A stretch of 52,782 nucleotides of DNA from JAFKKS01 sp039808325 (GCA_039808325.1 JBDHSU010000010.1:1-52782); one strand, 5' to 3'. Positions 1 through 7,467 are shown, numbered from the stretch's first letter. Program-made: numbers and translations. Notes: a model not told the origin generated them from the letters alone.

Positions 1-2
1 CG

Positions 3-374
3 CAGGCGGCGCAAACGCAGGCGGCGCGATCTCAGACGGAACAGGCGCAAGAGCCGGCTGCTGTCGCGGCGCAGGTTGCGGATGCCGGAGTGGCCGTGCC
101 GATGCCGGCCCCGCGCCCCTCCACAGCTGATATGGCGCGCATGCAGGCGGCGCGCCGTGCGGCGGCCGCAGAGAAAAAGCGTATCGCGCGGGCGCGCGAC
201 GAGCGGACGATGCACGCTGAGAACTATCCGGCGCCGCAGGCTTATCGCATCAGCGACGGGCGCATGGTGCGCGTGTATCGGCGGGACCCGCGGTTGCCGC
301 CGCAGGATCGCTACGCCTCTCGTGCTACGAATCCGATCAGCGGACTTCTCGGATTGTTCGGCGTGACCGATTGA
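3..374 (+). CDS. C-terminal part of an Ala/Gln-rich hypothetical protein (cut by window start)
   Basis: The reading frame is open from the window edge to a TGA at 374, so only the last ~123 residues are visible and the true start is upstream. The first part is low-complexity Ala/Gln followed by a Pro-rich stretch. The middle is a basic, charged segment rich in Arg, Ala and Lys, likely helical. The last ~50 residues hold a patch around YRISDGRMVRVYRRD and end in a hydrophobic LLGLFGVTD tail. I recognise no catalytic motif. A disordered linker before a short conserved tail would suit an envelope-associated protein, but that is inference. A strong terminator follows 33 bases after the stop. Confidence 0.6.
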   Translation, partial: QAAQTQAARSQTEQAQEPAAVAAQVADAGVAVPMPAPRPSTADMARMQAARRAAAAEKKRIARARDERTMHAENYPAPQAYRISDGRMVRVYRRDPRLPPQDRYASRATNPISGLLGLFGVTD

Positions 375-406
375 GCCGAGGCGAACCGGACGGGATGTAT
401 GAAGAG

Positions 407-441
407 GAAAACGGCGCCATGGGGCGCCGTTTTCTTTTTTT
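407..441 (+). terminator. Rho-independent terminator, probably bidirectional
   Basis: A perfect 12-bp stem (407-418 with 423-434) with a 4-base loop is followed by a run of T to 441. It sits between two convergent genes. The minus-strand reading also gives a T-rich 3' side, so it can serve the hydrolase gene that ends at 444 too. Confidence 0.9.
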
Positions 442-443
442 AT

Positions 444-1334
444 TCAGCTCAAGACGCCGTGCTTCTTGAACCAGGCCTGCATTCGCTTCCAGGCATCCTC
501 GGCCGCATCCTTACGATAGCTCGGGCGATAATCGGCATGGAAGCCGTGCGGCGCACCGGGATAGACGTGGAACTCCGCGGTCTTGCCGGCGGCTTTCAGC
601 GCAGCCTCGAAGGCTTTCAGCGACTCCTGCGAGATGCCGGTATCGGCCTCGCCGTAGAGGCCAAGGACGGGCGCCTTCATTTCCGCGGCGAGCATGGTCG
701 CATTCTTCGGCATCGCAGCGGTCGGCTTGTCCGCGACGGGCCCGTAGAAGGCGACGCCCGCTTTCAGCGCCGGGCTATGCGCGGCATATTCCCATACGGT
801 GCGGCCGCCACGGCAGAATCCGATGATGCCGAGCCGATTGGTGTCGCCGCCCTGGCTCTTGGCCCATGCCACGGTCGCATCGAGATCGGAGAGGAGCTCG
901 CTGTCCGGCTTTGCGTTGACCTGCGGCATCAATGCCTTGATGTCGGTGATCTTCGTGAGGTCGCCTTTGCGGAAGTAATAGTCGGGCGCGACGGCGAAGG
1001 CGCCGAGCTTGCCGAGACGGCGCACGACATCCTTGATGTATTCGTGCAGGCCGAAAATCTCCATTGCGACGAGAATGACCGGCGGATGGGCGACGTTCGC
1101 CGGCTTCGCGAAATAGCCGGGCATCTCGCCGTCAGAGACCTTGATCTTGGCGTCCCCCACGGAGAGGCCGGCCGTATCGGTCTTGATGACCTCGGCGCGG
1201 ACCGGGCCCGCGGCGAGCGTATAGCCGGCCGCCGTCGCGGCTGTTGCCGTCATGAAGAAACCGCGCCGCGAGAGGTCGGGCGCGTTGTTGCCCATGCCTT
1301 CGATGTCGGACATCAATTTCGCTTGTGCGGGCAT
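444..1334 (-). CDS. Exported dienelactone hydrolase family protein
   Basis: This is a 296-residue alpha/beta hydrolase of the dienelactone hydrolase (carboxymethylenebutenolidase) family, which opens lactone or ester bonds. Residues 23-48 form a twin-arginine signal (SRRGFFM, then an Ala-rich hydrophobic stretch), so it is probably exported folded. The catalytic triad is visible: nucleophile Cys174 in GFCRGG, Asp231 in GEADT and His263 in APHGF. I chose the ATG at 1334 because GGGGAG lies 9 bases upstream; an in-frame extension to 1385 has no such site. No aromatic-degradation genes lie nearby, so the substrate is unknown. The family call is firm; the role is not. Confidence 0.92.
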   Translation of the reverse strand: MPAQAKLMSDIEGMGNNAPDLSRRGFFMTATAATAAGYTLAAGPVRAEVIKTDTAGLSVGDAKIKVSDGEMPGYFAKPANVAHPPVILVAMEIFGLHEYIKDVVRRLGKLGAFAVAPDYYFRKGDLTKITDIKALMPQVNAKPDSELLSDLDATVAWAKSQGGDTNRLGIIGFCRGGRTVWEYAAHSPALKAGVAFYGPVADKPTAAMPKNATMLAAEMKAPVLGLYGEADTGISQESLKAFEAALKAAGKTAEFHVYPGAPHGFHADYRPSYRKDAAEDAWKRMQAWFKKHGVLS

Positions 1335-1681
1335 TGTCTGTCGCTCCCCGTTGTCTGTCGCTTCCCTAGCGCCGGGCGATAGCAATAAGCCCGGCGTCCA
1401 ACCGCTTCAACGCACAGTCTGGTGAGGCCATCGTATGCGAACGCGGAGACAACGCCACGAACGCGATGCCGGGAACAATGCGTTGCCTACGCGGTTGAGA
1501 AGGAGGAACAGACGAGCGGCCGTCGAGATGGTCGAGGTCCTCGCAGGCTGGTGAGAAAAAGAACGAATAACGACGAATATGCCCTTGGCGCCCGACTTTG
1601 GTCGGGCGCTTTTGTTTGACCTATAGCGAAGGGAACCGTGCGTCACTTATAGTTACGGCATTGCGACATTGGAGACGACAC
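1335..1681. other. Intergenic region with an orphan plus-strand terminator; possible small RNA
   Basis: No convincing protein gene lies between the divergent hydrolase and tautomerase genes. A clear terminator hairpin lies at 1588-1609 (9-bp stem, TTTG loop), followed by a T-rich tract to 1616 on the plus strand. No plus-strand gene ends just before it. A transcript of about 100-200 bases starting after 1386 would explain it. A 65-codon frame (1422-1619) runs through the hairpin and looks unlike a protein. Confidence 0.4.
1588..1616 (+). terminator. Rho-independent terminator without an obvious upstream gene
   Basis: GCGCCCGAC (1588-1596) pairs perfectly with GTCGGGCGC (1601-1609) around a TTTG loop and is followed by TTTTGTTT. 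The minus-strand reading has no T tract, so it works only for a plus-strand transcript. It lies 66 bases before the tautomerase start and could also attenuate that gene. Confidence 0.7.
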
Positions 1682-1870
1682 ATGCCGGAAATCTATGTTC
1701 ACGCTGTCAAGGGCCGAACGCAGGAGCAAAAGCGTGCGCTGGTGCGCGACATCAGCGATGCCGTGGTCAAGCATTTCAACGTTCCGATCGAGGCCGTCAT
1801 GGTCGAGATCGTCGAAAGCGACCCTGTCAACAAGGCGAAAGGCGGCGTCTTCTTCAGCGACCGCCGTTGA
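1682..1870 (+). CDS. 4-oxalocrotonate tautomerase family protein
   Basis: This 62-residue protein has the size and fold pattern of the 4-oxalocrotonate tautomerase family: small beta-alpha-beta subunits that catalyse keto-enol isomerisation with an N-terminal proline. It starts Met-Pro, so removal of Met exposes the catalytic Pro1. The body (KGRTQEQKRALVRDISDAV, then a VPIEAVMVEIVE strand) fits the family well. An in-frame extension to 1598 would bury the proline and is rejected. No catechol meta-cleavage genes lie beside it, so the physiological substrate is open. Confidence 0.92.
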   Translation: MPEIYVHAVKGRTQEQKRALVRDISDAVVKHFNVPIEAVMVEIVESDPVNKAKGGVFFSDRR

Positions 1871-1948
1871 TGGCTCGACCCGGGCATTGTCTGCGGCGAT
1901 GGGCGCCATGATATAAGAGCGTCCCGTCGTATTGAGAAGGAAACGACC

Positions 1949-2206
1949 ATGACGCGTCTGATTCCTAACCTCTGCTTTGCCATTCTTGTCGGTGCGGGCG
2001 TTTCATTCGCCGTGCCGTTACCGAGTTTCGCTCAGACACAGACACAGACGAAGAGTGAGACGAGGAAGACTGAAACGAAGAAGACGATGAGCCTCGACGA
2101 AAAAAAGGCGAAGTCGAAGGAATGCTCGGCGCTTGCGGACAAGCAAGGGCTGCACGGCAAAGAGCGCAAGGCGTTTCGCAGCAAATGCAAGCGCGGCGAA
2201 AGCTGA
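1949..2206 (+). CDS. Small secreted PsiF-repeat-like protein
   Basis: This 85-residue protein has a signal peptide (residues 1-29, ending SFAQ), then a Thr/Gln/Lys-rich linker of about 17 residues, then one cysteine-pair module (KECSALADKQGLHGKERKAF, then a second Cys). That module resembles the PsiF repeat, a Cys-containing motif of unknown function named for the phosphate-starvation-inducible PsiF of E. coli. GAGAAGG lies 7 bases before the ATG. A second PsiF-type protein with two modules is at 20327-20575. Secretion is well supported; the family call is by motif only. Confidence 0.78.
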   Translation: MTRLIPNLCFAILVGAGVSFAVPLPSFAQTQTQTKSETRKTETKKTMSLDEKKAKSKECSALADKQGLHGKERKAFRSKCKRGES

Positions 2207-2545
2207 TCGCCCGATCGATTGATGATTGTTCTCCTCTCGGTCACGGCCGAGAGGAGAATTGTCGTAGCGAGGCTTTCACGGCGACAAGCGATCGGTGTTT
2301 TTGTTCGCTTCGCCGCCTTCGTGCGACACGCATTCCGGTGACTTCTTCTGCATAAGCAATGCGCCGATGAATGAATGTTTATGCTGTCATGAACATTTGT
2401 AAATCTACGTGAAATACAGCTTTCTTGCGCATTAAACTTCTGTCATCCGCAAAATCGTCAGCTTTTCGTCGCCTCGATGTCGAACCTCGAACGTTGACTA
2501 TCCGTCGGCATTATCGCCGGCGAAAAACAAAGCGAGGAGATGACG
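2207..2545. other. Intergenic region with a 10-bp hairpin; no gene seen
   Basis: A perfect 10-bp inverted repeat (2231-2240 with 2247-2256) directly follows the PsiF-like gene. It has no T run, so it may stabilise the 3' end rather than terminate. The stretch from about 2370 to 2450 is locally AT-rich and is the likely promoter zone for the gene at 2546. I see no conserved ORF or RNA. Confidence 0.5.
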
Positions 2546-2869
2546 ATGGGTTTGAGATTGTCGGTTTCGAAGATCCTTGCGGGGCTCACGCTCAGCATGC
2601 TGGTTGCGGCGCCGGCGTTCGCGCAAGTGAATGCGCGGCAGGAGCGTCAGCATCATCGCATCGAGCAGGGCGTGCGCTCCGGCACGTTGACGCCGCGCGA
2701 GGCGCATCGGCTGCATCGCCGCGAGCGTTCGATCGCGCGGCAGGAGCGGCGCATGCGCTGGCGCAACGGCGGCTATCTTTCACGGCATCAGCGCCACGTC
2801 ATCAACAAGCGGCTCAACCGTACGTCGCGCGCGATCTATCGCAAGAAGCACAATTGGCGCACTTACTGA
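2546..2869 (+). CDS. Small secreted highly basic protein
   Basis: This 107-residue protein has an N-terminal signal peptide (hydrophobic core KILAGLTLSMLVAAPAFA, cleavage after AFA). The mature part is dominated by Arg, His and Gln, with helical ERQHHRIEQGVRSG and LTPREAHRLHRRERS segments. Similar short Arg/His-rich periplasmic proteins are common and uncharacterised in rhizobia. GAGGAG at 2534-2539 fits an ATG at 2546 (6-base spacing) better than the ATG at 2540, which it would touch. The positive charge might favour contact with envelope polyanions or nucleic acid, but no domain assigns a role. Confidence 0.75.
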   Translation: MGLRLSVSKILAGLTLSMLVAAPAFAQVNARQERQHHRIEQGVRSGTLTPREAHRLHRRERSIARQERRMRWRNGGYLSRHQRHVINKRLNRTSRAIYRKKHNWRTY

Positions 2870-2897
2870 GCAAGGACGGCTGTTGCGTTGACGCAAA

Positions 2898-2932
2898 CGG
2901 CCTCCCCTATAGGGGAGGCCGAAGTCGTTTTA
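2898..2932 (+). terminator. Palindromic hairpin, probable terminator
   Basis: A near-perfect palindrome at 2898-2921 (CGGCCTCCCC / GGGGAGGCCG) starts 29 bases after the stop of the basic secreted protein. A short T run (2928-2931) comes 6 bases after the stem. It lies between convergent genes and could act in both directions. Confidence 0.6.
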
Positions 2933-2961
2933 AGCATGGCGTTGCCGCCAAAAGCGCGCGG

Positions 2962-3108
2962 CTATTTTCCTTCGATCTTCAGTCCGTCCTTGCCGCCGAC
3001 GCTGATATTCAGTCCCGACTTCTGCTGTTCCTGGTGCAGGGAGTAGGCGAGCACGCCGATCGCGACGATCGCCGCACCCAGCAAGAGATAGAGGACATTG
3101 CGGCTCAT
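2962..3108 (-). CDS. 48-residue single-pass membrane protein
   Basis: Read on the minus strand, ATG (3108) to TAG (2962) encodes 48 residues. An N-terminal membrane helix (VLYLLLGAAIVAIGVLAYSL) is followed by a short polar tail that begins HQEQQKSGLNISVGG and ends KIEGK. GAGGA lies 6 bases before the ATG. It starts 17 bases after the stop of the 55-residue membrane protein at 3126-3293, so the two are probably co-transcribed. Function is unknown. A Gly/Lys tail facing the periplasm or cytoplasm could bind a partner, but that is speculation. Confidence 0.65.
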   Translation of the reverse strand: MSRNVLYLLLGAAIVAIGVLAYSLHQEQQKSGLNISVGGKDGLKIEGK

Positions 3109-3125
3109 AACATCCTCACCCCGCG

Positions 3126-3293
3126 TCAGAACACGGCGAGATAGCGCAACAGGGAGATGATGCCGATCACGATCACCACGACGCGGGCGATCTGCTTGGC
3201 GCGTCCGTCCACCGGCAGCATGCCGATGAGATAGAGGACGAGCACGATCACCAGGAAAGTGATCAGAATGCTGATGAGCACGGATGACGTCAT
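3126..3293 (-). CDS. Thivi_2564-like small membrane protein
   Basis: This 55-residue protein has two predicted membrane helices: SVLISILITFLVIVLVLYLIGML, then VVVIVIGIISLLRYLAVF after a short polar loop (PVDGRAKQIAR). The helix-(P)xD-Lys/Arg loop-helix arrangement recalls the Thivi_2564 family of tiny two-pass proteins of unknown role. GGGGAG precedes the ATG by about 10 bases. It is the first gene of a probable two-gene minus-strand operon with the 48-residue protein. The family assignment is from memory of the pattern; the coding call rests on the start, ribosome site and clean hydrophobic pattern. Confidence 0.65.
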   Translation of the reverse strand: MTSSVLISILITFLVIVLVLYLIGMLPVDGRAKQIARVVVIVIGIISLLRYLAVF

Positions 3294-3483
3294 GAGGCGT
3301 ATTCTCCCCTGCGGCGCCGGACGCGGCGCGCGCTCCCGTTGCATAAGTCTCCTATCGGGCGATGGTTCCGGCCGGTTGCGAGCCATCCACAGCCGTGACG
3401 CGAGACACACATGCGCCGTGTGCGCTGCCAGCCGCGGTTTCGACGGTTTAAGACAATGGTGATGGATTGAGAGGAGAGGCCGC

Positions 3484-4188
3484 GTGACCGACACCGAAGG
3501 GCTGAAGCGCACCGTCAAGGTCTGCATGTTCGACCAGTACGGAACCGTCGTCGACATGCAGTCGGGGCTGGTCGCGGTCGCGACACCGTATCTCAAGGCG
3601 AAGGGCTGGAGCGGCAACCCGAACTCCTTCGTCACCTGGTGGCGGCGGACGCATTTTGAGAATTCGATGATCGATGCGCTGCTGCACAAGGAGCACACGC
3701 CGTACCGTGAGATCGGCGAGCGGGCCGTCGCCTTCGTGCTCGAGCGCGCGGGCATCGCGCACACCAAGGACGAGGTGAGGGCGCTTGTCGCCGCGATCGA
3801 GGAACTGAAGCCGTTCCCGGAAGTGCCGGAAGCGCTGGCGCGCCTGCGGACGCGCTACAAACTCGTGGTGCTTTCGAACGGCGATCCGGACATGCTGGAG
3901 GCTGCGAAGCGCCATCACAAGGTGCCGTTCGACAAAGTGATTTCCGTCGCCGAGGCGGCGAGCTTCAAGCCGCATGTCGCGACGTACACCAAGGCGGCTG
4001 AGATCGCGGGCGTGCGCATGGAGGAGGTGCTGTTCGTCGCCAACCACGCGTTCGACTGCGTCGGCGCGAAAGCCGCGGGAATGCGCGCCGCATTCATCGA
4101 TCGCCGCGGGCGCCCGTTCGGCGAAACGCCGTATCAGCCGGATATCCTGGTGAAGTCGATGACGGAACTGGCCGATGCGATGGTGTGA
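3484..4188 (+). CDS. Haloacid dehalogenase, type II-like
   Basis: This 234-residue HAD-superfamily hydrolase most resembles L-2-haloacid dehalogenases, which hydrolyse 2-haloalkanoates through an aspartyl ester. The HAD motifs are all present: DQYGT with nucleophile Asp17, Ser131 in LSNGD, Lys162 in SFKPH, and Asp191 in the ANHAFD-GAKAAG segment. The cap (about residues 25-110) has the helical size of type II enzymes. It uses a GTG start with GAGAGGAGAGG upstream. Without substrate data, a phosphatase or other HAD activity cannot be excluded. Confidence 0.88.
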   Translation: MTDTEGLKRTVKVCMFDQYGTVVDMQSGLVAVATPYLKAKGWSGNPNSFVTWWRRTHFENSMIDALLHKEHTPYREIGERAVAFVLERAGIAHTKDEVRALVAAIEELKPFPEVPEALARLRTRYKLVVLSNGDPDMLEAAKRHHKVPFDKVISVAEAASFKPHVATYTKAAEIAGVRMEEVLFVANHAFDCVGAKAAGMRAAFIDRRGRPFGETPYQPDILVKSMTELADAMV

Positions 4189-4269
4189 TCGTAAAAGGGC
4201 GCCGTTGTCTTTCGCCCTCGGTCGGTTCGGCCTATGGTGACCCCACGCCAGGATCACCATATAGCGGCC

Positions 4270-4689
4270 ATGACCATGAACACGACAACCTCGTCAAAGA
4301 CCTTTCCGGTCGTTCGCACCGACGCGGAGTGGCGCCGGCTTCTCAACCCCGAGCAGTACGCCGTAATGCGGGGCCATCACACCGAGCCGCCGGGGAGTTG
4401 CGCACTCAACCATGAAAAGCGCGCGGGCATTTTCGAGTGCGCCGGCTGCGATCAGCCGCTGTTTGAATCGAAACTCAAATTTGAGAGCGGCACCGGGTGG
4501 CCGAGTTTCAACGATCCGCTCCCCGGTGCGGTCGAGGAAGACGAGGACTTCAGTCATGGCATGCAGCGTGTCGAGGTGCATTGCAGCCGTTGCGGCAGCC
4601 ATCTCGGCCACGTCTTCCCGGACGGCCCGCCGCCGACAGGACTGCGCTATTGCATCAACGGCGTGGCGATGAACTTCAAGCCGGCCTGA
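4270..4689 (+). CDS. msrB: Peptide methionine (R)-S-oxide reductase MsrB
   Basis: This 139-residue enzyme reduces methionine-R-sulfoxide in proteins, using thioredoxin. Zinc ligands Cys57/Cys60 (CAGC) and Cys105/Cys108 (CSRC) are present. The catalytic Cys128 lies in RYCING, and Cys44 (PPGSC) is placed to act as the recycling cysteine. There is no signal peptide, so it is cytosolic. The usual RYCINS is RYCING here, a small variation. The start is uncertain: ATG at 4270 or 4276, or a GTG at 4234, none with a strong ribosome site. It stands alone, without msrA. Confidence 0.93.
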   Translation: MTMNTTTSSKTFPVVRTDAEWRRLLNPEQYAVMRGHHTEPPGSCALNHEKRAGIFECAGCDQPLFESKLKFESGTGWPSFNDPLPGAVEEDEDFSHGMQRVEVHCSRCGSHLGHVFPDGPPPTGLRYCINGVAMNFKPA

Positions 4690-4776
4690 TCTGCGGCCCC
4701 TTCCTCGTCATTCCGGTCGGACGCGCGGCGTAGGCCGCGCGATCGAAAGCGGGACGCGAAACGCCGGAGGGCCGGC

Positions 4777-5094
4777 ATGACCAACACCGTCACCAAGCCG
4801 CGCACGACGCCGAAGACGGGGACCGCGACGAAGCCGGCGCGGCCGCCGCTCTATAAGGTCATTCTGCTCAACGACGATTACACGCCGCGTGAATTCGTCG
4901 TGCTGGTGCTCAAGGCTGTGTTTCGCATGGGTGCGGAGACGGCGCAGCGCGTGATGCTTACCGCGCATCGGCGCGGCGCCTGCGTCATTGCGGTTTTTAC
5001 GCGCGACGTCGCCGAAACCAAGGCCAAGGAAGCGACGGAGCTCGGAAAGTCGAAGGGCTATCCGCTGTTCTTCACGACGGAGCCCGAGGAGTAG
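4777..5094 (+). CDS. clpS: ATP-dependent Clp protease adaptor ClpS (ClpS2-like, no clpA)
   Basis: This 105-residue N-end-rule adaptor delivers proteins with bulky N-terminal residues to ClpAP. A ~25-residue basic, Thr-rich N-terminal tail is followed by the core motif YKVILLNDDYTPREFV, whose Asn-Asp-Asp binds the substrate alpha-amino group. The MLTAHRRGACVIAVFTRDVAETK segment completes the fold. Alphaproteobacteria often carry two ClpS paralogues; the one beside clpA is ClpS1. The absence of clpA here and the divergent C-terminal half suggest the second, ClpS2. GGAGGG lies just upstream. Confidence 0.92.
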   Translation: MTNTVTKPRTTPKTGTATKPARPPLYKVILLNDDYTPREFVVLVLKAVFRMGAETAQRVMLTAHRRGACVIAVFTRDVAETKAKEATELGKSKGYPLFFTTEPEE

Positions 5095-5108
5095 GCCAAG
5101 CCGGCGCT

Positions 5109-5267
5109 TCAGCGATCCGGTCCCCACCACCAATGCAGCCGCCGGTTCGGCCGGTGTCCCTGCTTGTGCGACGGCAGGGTAAGGCCCTGCCAGAAGCCAT
5201 AGAGGAGCGTGGCGACCAGCGCGGCGTCGAGCACATAAGGAACGGCGTGGAGGATGGAGACAAACAT
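5109..5267 (-). CDS. 52-residue membrane protein with His/Trp-rich tail
   Basis: On the minus strand, ATG (5267) to TGA (5109) encodes 52 residues. An N-terminal hydrophobic segment (FVSILHAVPYVLDAALVATL) leads into LYGFWQGL and then a His/Arg/Trp-rich tail ending HWWWGPDR. The codon pattern is protein-like and the gene lies convergent to clpS with a 14-base gap. The ribosome site is weak. Small proteins with this ending appear in related rhizobial genomes as I recall, but I cannot check. No function can be assigned. Confidence 0.5.
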   Translation of the reverse strand: MFVSILHAVPYVLDAALVATLLYGFWQGLTLPSHKQGHRPNRRLHWWWGPDR

Positions 5268-5452
5268 AACATCCGTTTGTCGCGCGCCGGCGCAACGAGG
5301 TTCACGCGACCTGTGCGTCAGCGGATCGAAATTTGGATCAACTCAAAGCAAGGCGCCGTCCCGCGCCGGTTTGCCGCAGTTGGCGATAACGTGAATGCGC
5401 CCTGCGGTAGCCCCTGCTAGCTTTCGGCCACGAGTCGAAAAGGGGGACGACC

Positions 5453-5854
5453 ATGAGTCTGCAAACTTGCGAGCGCCAACTGTCACGCTTTGCGCCTGAG
5501 ATTTTGAGCATCCTGCGCATCGTCACGGCGCTATTGTTGCTGCAGCATTGCTTCACCAAGTTCTTTGGCTTTCCCGGCACGATGCCGACGCCGGCGACGT
5601 TCTCGCTGATCTGGTGGGCGGGCGCGATCGAGCTTGTCGGCGGTATCCTCGTGTTGATCGGTTTGTTCACGCGGGTGGCGGCCTTCATCCTTTCCGGCGA
5701 GATGGCGTTCGCCTATTTCATCGGTCACGCCCCGAAGGGCTTCTATCCGCTGACCAATGGCGGCGAGGCCGCCGTGCTCTTCTGCTTCGTGTTCCTCTAC
5801 ATCGCCGCGGCCGGCGCTGGCCCGTGGAGCGTTGACGCGACGCGTGGACGCTGA
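5453..5854 (+). CDS. DoxX family membrane protein
   Basis: This 133-residue protein has four predicted membrane helices (about 15-33, 50-68, 73-92, 108-126). It shows the DoxX pattern: ILRIVTALLLLQHCFTKFFG, then GAIELVGGILVLIGLFTRVAA, then an FAYFIGHAPKGFYPLTNGGE loop. DoxX proteins are small redox-linked membrane proteins. Some associate with thiosulfate:quinone oxidoreductase or superoxide dismutase, but most are uncharacterised. A GGGGGAC ribosome site precedes the ATG. It is a single gene, convergent with the transporter at 5928. Confidence 0.9.
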   Translation: MSLQTCERQLSRFAPEILSILRIVTALLLLQHCFTKFFGFPGTMPTPATFSLIWWAGAIELVGGILVLIGLFTRVAAFILSGEMAFAYFIGHAPKGFYPLTNGGEAAVLFCFVFLYIAAAGAGPWSVDATRGR

Positions 5855-5927
5855 GGGCGCAAGCCGCCCGCCTCCACCTTGCGTGACGTCGGGCGGCGGG
5901 GCTTTTGCCGTGCGCCGAGCGGCGAAC

Positions 5928-6434
5928 TTATTTCGGCTTATCGAGTGCCCCGGCCTGCGGCGCGCTCGCGGCGCTGTTCGCCTGTGGCGCGCGCCAGGGC
6001 GCGACCACGAGCGTGACGCCCGCGAGGACGAGCAAGGCGCCGAGGACGCGCATGAGGTCGGCAGGGCGCGGCGTTTGCAGCACGCCAAAATGGTCAAGCA
6101 GGAGCGAGGCGACGATCTGCCCGAACACCGCGAGGCAGATGATCGCCGCCGTGCCGAGCCGTGGCACCAGCAGAGTGAAGCAGGCGACATAGACCGCGCC
6201 GAGTGCGCCGCCCGCCCAGATCCAGATTGGAAAGCGTGCGCCCGGCCGCGGCATCAGCGAGGTGCGCGCGGCGATGAGATAGAGGCCGAGCAGCACCGTG
6301 CCGACGAGGAAAGACACGAACGCGGCCGCGACCGGACCGCCGATATTCGTGCCGAGCCGCGCGTTCAAGAGGCCCTGCAGCGGCAGCATCGTGCCGATGA
6401 GCGCGGCGATGAGAATGGCGGGGAGGAGGGTCAT
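5928..6434 (-). CDS. YdcZ (DUF606)-type DMT-family transporter
   Basis: This 168-residue protein has five predicted membrane helices and matches the YdcZ/DUF606 branch of the drug/metabolite transporter superfamily. It starts with an LLPAILIAALIGTMLPLQG helix and the NARLG motif, then PVAAAFVSFLVGT, and has an Ala-rich polar C-terminus. Single-domain members of this size usually work as dimers. The substrate is unknown. The start at 6434 gives the family N-terminus; the longer in-frame extension to 6797 is Arg-rich and lacks coding character. Confidence 0.88.
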   Translation of the reverse strand: MTLLPAILIAALIGTMLPLQGLLNARLGTNIGGPVAAAFVSFLVGTVLLGLYLIAARTSLMPRPGARFPIWIWAGGALGAVYVACFTLLVPRLGTAAIICLAVFGQIVASLLLDHFGVLQTPRPADLMRVLGALLVLAGVTLVVAPWRAPQANSAASAPQAGALDKPK

Positions 6435-6538
6435 GACAGGACCTTTGCCAAAGAACGGGGGCGTCTTTCGATCCGATCTCGCAGCGATATGCAAGCCGTG
6501 CGGTCGCGGCGCATGGCCATTATGCGCAGGCTCGCCCG

Positions 6539-6760
6539 TTACGCATTCCACCAGGTCCAGGCGAGCTTCGCCGCGGCGAAGACGAAGATCGCGCCGACCA
6601 ACGCGAGAAAGATCCATACCGCGAGATCGAACTGCTTCTTGAACTCCTTCACGCCCTCGCCGAAGCGCGTCGGCCGGCGCTGCGTACCCGCGCTCAGGCG
6701 GCGCAGGAACATGATGACCGGCAGGGCCGCGGCGACGAAGGCGATGAACTTGAGAAGCAT
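6539..6760 (-). CDS. 73-residue two-pass membrane protein
   Basis: ATG (6760) to the stop at 6539 encodes 73 residues. The first membrane helix is LLKFIAFVAAALPVIMFLRRL. A basic/polar loop follows (SAGTQRRPTRFGEGVKEFKK), then a second helix (LAVWIFLALVGAIFVFAAAKL) ending WTWWNA. It lies between marC and the YdcZ-type gene on the same strand, 68 bases after marC, and may share their transcript. The ribosome site is weak. The role is unknown. Confidence 0.72.
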   Translation of the reverse strand: MLLKFIAFVAAALPVIMFLRRLSAGTQRRPTRFGEGVKEFKKQFDLAVWIFLALVGAIFVFAAAKLAWTWWNA

Positions 6761-6828
6761 GGCGGCGGACAGTGGCGCAGGCGCGTTGGCGGCGCAAGCG
6801 CTGGGATATGTGTTGTGCAGCCGCGGAC

Positions 6829-7467
6829 TCACATTCCCGCTGCCGCGCGTACGCCGTCGATGACGAACTGCACCGCCAGCGCCGCGAGGATGACGCCGAG
6901 GAGGCGTGTCAACACCAGGTTCCCGACGACGCCGAGCAGCCGTGTGATCGCCGCCGCCACACAGAAGGACGCCGCGGCGATAAGCCCGACCAGCACGATC
7001 ACCCCGATCAGGCCCGCGAGGCGCGACGGATCGCCCGCCGCGCGGCCCGCGAGGAGGAGCGTCGCGGCGATGGCGCCGGGACCGGCCAGCAGCGGAATGC
7101 CGAGCGGGAAGGCGGCGATATGCGTCGCGTGCTCCTTCTCGGCCGCGTCCTGCGCCGTATTGGACTGACGGTCGGTGCGCTTGCCGTAGACCATCTCGAA
7201 GGCGATGGCGAACAGGAACAGCCCGCCGGCGATACGGAAGGCGGGTAGGCCGATGCCGAGTTTCGTCAGCAGCCATTGGCCGACCAGCGCCGAGGCGGCG
7301 AGGATGCCGACCGCGATGGCGCTGGCGCGAAAGGCGATGCCGCGTTTCACGACCGCCGGCAGCCCCTGCGTCAGCCCAGCGAAGATTGGCGCCAGGCCGA
7401 TCGGATCGACCACGACCACCAGCGTCGTCAGTGCGGAGATCAGATATTCGGCGAGGCCGGGCGGCAC
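6829..7467 (-). CDS. MarC family integral membrane protein
   Basis: This 212-residue protein has six predicted membrane helices and the family signatures: an early VVDPIGLAPIFAGLT segment and a later IPLLAGPGAIAATLLL. The polar central loop (residues ~95-115, KRTDRQSNTAQDAAEKEHA) is typical. MarC proteins (UPF0056) were once linked to multiple antibiotic resistance, but this was later withdrawn; their transport role is unclear. A GTG start is chosen because CAGGAG lies 8 bases upstream and no ATG is available. It probably leads the minus-strand group running down to 5928. Confidence 0.9.
   Translation of the reverse strand: MPPGLAEYLISALTTLVVVVDPIGLAPIFAGLTQGLPAVVKRGIAFRASAIAVGILAASALVGQWLLTKLGIGLPAFRIAGGLFLFAIAFEMVYGKRTDRQSNTAQDAAEKEHATHIAAFPLGIPLLAGPGAIAATLLLAGRAAGDPSRLAGLIGVIVLVGLIAAASFCVAAAITRLLGVVGNLVLTRLLGVILAALAVQFVIDGVRAAAGM

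Noticed and set aside
1422..1619. 65-codon ORF ending in the orphan terminator
   Set aside because: Runs through the terminator stem and has no protein-like pattern or ribosome site.
5333..5346. Possible FNR/FixK box (TTGGATCAACTCAA) before the DoxX gene
   Set aside because: Only the outer TTG and CAA agree with TTGAT-N4-ATCAA; the inner bases do not match.
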